Positions 5,988 through 7,290 of a DNA stretch of 7,290 nt are shown one piece after another. The translations under genes and the position numbers were made by a program. The DNA is taken from positions 1 through 7,290 of the forward strand of contig CACZNW010000189.1 of NCBI GenBank assembly GCA_902782595.1, given 5' to 3'. How positions within the stretch are numbered: position 1 is the stretch's first letter; every line of letters begins with the position of its first letter. The notes beneath the pieces are model-generated. The model was not told the DNA's origin and did not search any database. It worked only from the letters and a program-made list of their open reading frames with translations. This stretch comes from an uncultured Methanobrevibacter sp. GTDB taxonomy: Archaea > Methanobacteriota > Methanobacteria > Methanobacteriales > Methanobacteriaceae.

Positions 5988-6683
5988 TTATTCTATAGAA
6001 TATTTTTTCATTAAAGCTTCTTTTTGAAGTTTACTTACTTCAAGACATCCTTCCATAGCTAAATCAATTGCTGTTGCAAACTCTTCTTCAGTTAAATCAC
6101 CGTCACTTTGTAATAATGTGATTTCACCGGTTCTTGGCATCATAGCTATAGGAACATCAGCTTGACCTTCTTTATCTTCTTTTTCAGATAAATCAAGTAC
6201 TATTTCATCATTTACTTTACCTGCAGCACAGCCTACAACAATATCCTTCATAGGCACTCCCGCATCAACAAGGGCAACAGAAGCTGCTGTGATTCCTGCA
6301 CAACGGGTTCCTCCTTCAGCTTCTATTACTTCTATATAAATATCAATCATTGAACGAGGATAATTTTCCAACATTAATGCCGGCCTTAATGCATCGGCAG
6401 TAATTTTAGAAATCTCGGATGATCTTCTATCAGGTCCAGGTCTTTTTCTGTCATCCACGGAGAATGGTGCCATATTATATCTGCACCTGATAACTCCCGT
6501 ATTTGGTTCAAGTAATCTTCTGATGTATGATTCTCTAGGACCATAAACCGCTACCAATATTTTATTTCCACCTACTTCCAAGTAAGCTGAACCGTCTGCA
6601 CGTTCAAGAACTCCTGCTTCAATTTTAATAGGACGTAACTCATTGAATTTCCTACCGTCATCTCTTATCATATCTGTCATCAT
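5988..6683 (-). CDS. rrp41: Archaeal exosome catalytic subunit Rrp41
   Basis: A 231-residue RNase PH-fold 3'-5' phosphorolytic ribonuclease, the active subunit of the exosome ring; it also adds heteropolymeric tails when nucleoside diphosphates are abundant. Signatures are MIRDDGRKFNELRPIKIEAG near the N-terminus, FSVDDRKRPGPDRRSSEIS (74-92), the phosphate-binding GGTRCAGITAA (124-134) and the catalytic region, where Asp170 (KED) and Asp176 (QADVPIAMMPR) keep the 6-residue spacing of Asp180 and Asp186 of the Saccharolobus solfataricus enzyme. The active site therefore looks intact. The ribosome binding site GAGGT (6688-6692) is 4 nt from the ATG at 6681-6683 and 7 nt from the next ATG (6678-6680), so Met2 may be the true start. 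It lies 22 bp after rrp4. None of its 19 leucines uses CTG. Confidence 0.96.
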   Translation of the reverse strand: MMTDMIRDDGRKFNELRPIKIEAGVLERADGSAYLEVGGNKILVAVYGPRESYIRRLLEPNTGVIRCRYNMAPFSVDDRKRPGPDRRSSEISKITADALRPALMLENYPRSMIDIYIEVIEAEGGTRCAGITAASVALVDAGVPMKDIVVGCAAGKVNDEIVLDLSEKEDKEGQADVPIAMMPRTGEITLLQSDGDLTEEEFATAIDLAMEGCLEVSKLQKEALMKKYSIE

Positions 6684-6705
6684 ATCAACCTCTCATTACG
6701 AAGAA

Positions 6706-7290
6706 TCATTTATTATTTAATATAAAAGAATTATTTGAGTTTTCACCTAAAGACAATGAACCATCTTGTTTTTTATTTTTTCTTTTATATTCCTCAATTA
6801 CTTCTCCAATGTCCGGTTTATCTTCTTTTTCCTTTTGTTTTATAGCTTCTTTTTCTTCTTCCAATTCTTCTTGCTCTAATTCTTCTTTAAAGTTTTGAAG
6901 TTTAGGTTTTTCCAAAACAAATTCCTCTTCTTCTTGAGCAACCTCCTCAGGAGGCAATTCTCCATCAATAGCAAGGTATAATTTGTTTTTGATTTTGTTT
7001 GTTAAACCAGAAGTATGCGCTTCAGCCTCAATTAAATGGATAATTTCACGGGTAAGCTGTTCCATGTCTTCGTCTCCTTTTACCCAGACGAGACCGTTTT
7101 GACCAACGACTATTTTACATTTGGTTTTATCCTTAATCATGTTGATCATGGAACCTTTTTTACCGATTAATCTAGGAACTTTAGTTGGAGCAATATCTAC
7201 TATGATTCCTCCTTTGAATTTACCCATTCCTCTACCTTTTAAACCGAGTTTTGCCTTTTTGATTTCATCAACATCGACAACTCTTAAAAA
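6706..7290 (-). CDS. rrp4: Archaeal exosome RNA-binding subunit Rrp4 (5' end outside window)
   Basis: The frame is open to the window edge, so the start is missing; 194 residues are visible. Rrp4 forms part of the trimeric cap on the Rrp41-Rrp42 ring and recruits RNA. The visible part begins at the end of the S1 domain (FLRVVDVDEIKKAKL, then GLKGRGMGKFKGG), followed by the KH domain with its GKKG loop (7153-7164) in VPRLIGKKGSM. The Met at 7225-7227 lies in this conserved linker and is not a start. After the KH domain comes an unusual tail of about 84 residues (6709-6960) with 23 Glu and many Lys, probably disordered or coiled-coil, ending in a Ser/Asn-rich segment. It is the first visible gene of the rrp4-rrp41-rrp42 operon. 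Confidence 0.94.
   Translation of the reverse strand, partial: FLRVVDVDEIKKAKLGLKGRGMGKFKGGIIVDIAPTKVPRLIGKKGSMINMIKDKTKCKIVVGQNGLVWVKGDEDMEQLTREIIHLIEAEAHTSGLTNKIKNKLYLAIDGELPPEEVAQEEEEFVLEKPKLQNFKEELEQEELEEEKEAIKQKEKEDKPDIGEVIEEYKRKNKKQDGSLSLGENSNNSFILNNK

Noticed and set aside
1..7290. CRISPR array, insertion sequence, tRNA, rRNA or phage genes.
   Set aside because: No regularly spaced repeats, transposase motifs, terminal inverted repeats or RNA-gene signatures were seen, and nearly all the sequence is accounted for by conserved genes.

Overview
The window reads as chromosomal DNA from an AT-rich methanogenic archaeon, most likely Methanobrevibacter or a close relative in the Methanobacteriaceae. 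The evidence is the archaeal exosome genes rrp4-rrp41-rrp42, an archaeal amt-glnK pair under a TATA-box promoter with NrpR-type operators, a CbiT closely resembling (from memory) the Methanothermobacter protein, and ribosome binding sites matching the archaeal consensus. Genus assignment is inference.

Left block (1-1768, minus strand): an ammonium transporter gene (amt) and, 12 bp downstream, its PII regulator glnK, ending in a hairpin plus U8 terminator at 9-48. The divergent region 1679-1879 holds a TATA box at 1761-1768 and, around the predicted transcription start, an 18-bp perfect palindrome of GGAA-N6-TTCC type plus a degenerate second copy. These are probably operators for the nitrogen repressor NrpR.

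Middle block (1880-5192, plus strand): five tightly packed genes, presumably one operon. They encode a short secreted protein dense in N-glycosylation sequons, a SAMHD1-like HD-domain phosphohydrolase, the flavin prenyltransferase UbiX, the cobalamin methyltransferase CbiT and the molybdopterin guanylyltransferase MobA. The last three each make or finish a cofactor used by methanogens (prenylated FMN, corrinoids, and the guanylated pterin of formylmethanofuran dehydrogenase). No direct link to the first two genes is visible.

Right block (5189-7290, minus strand): the exosome core rrp4 (its start lies beyond the window), rrp41 (catalytic ring subunit) and rrp42 (non-catalytic ring subunit). 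rrp42 and mobA converge and overlap by four bases (TTAA), so each gene's likely termination signal lies inside the other's coding sequence.

Most of the content is conserved housekeeping. I see no CRISPR array, mobile element, tRNA or rRNA, and no clear evidence of a wholly new system. The points most worth following up are the tandem NrpR-type operator, the sequon-rich secreted protein heading the operon, the overlapping convergent gene ends, the acidic tail of Rrp4, and two genes (cbiT, rrp42) whose longest reading frame begins at a GTG that is really part of a ribosome binding site.
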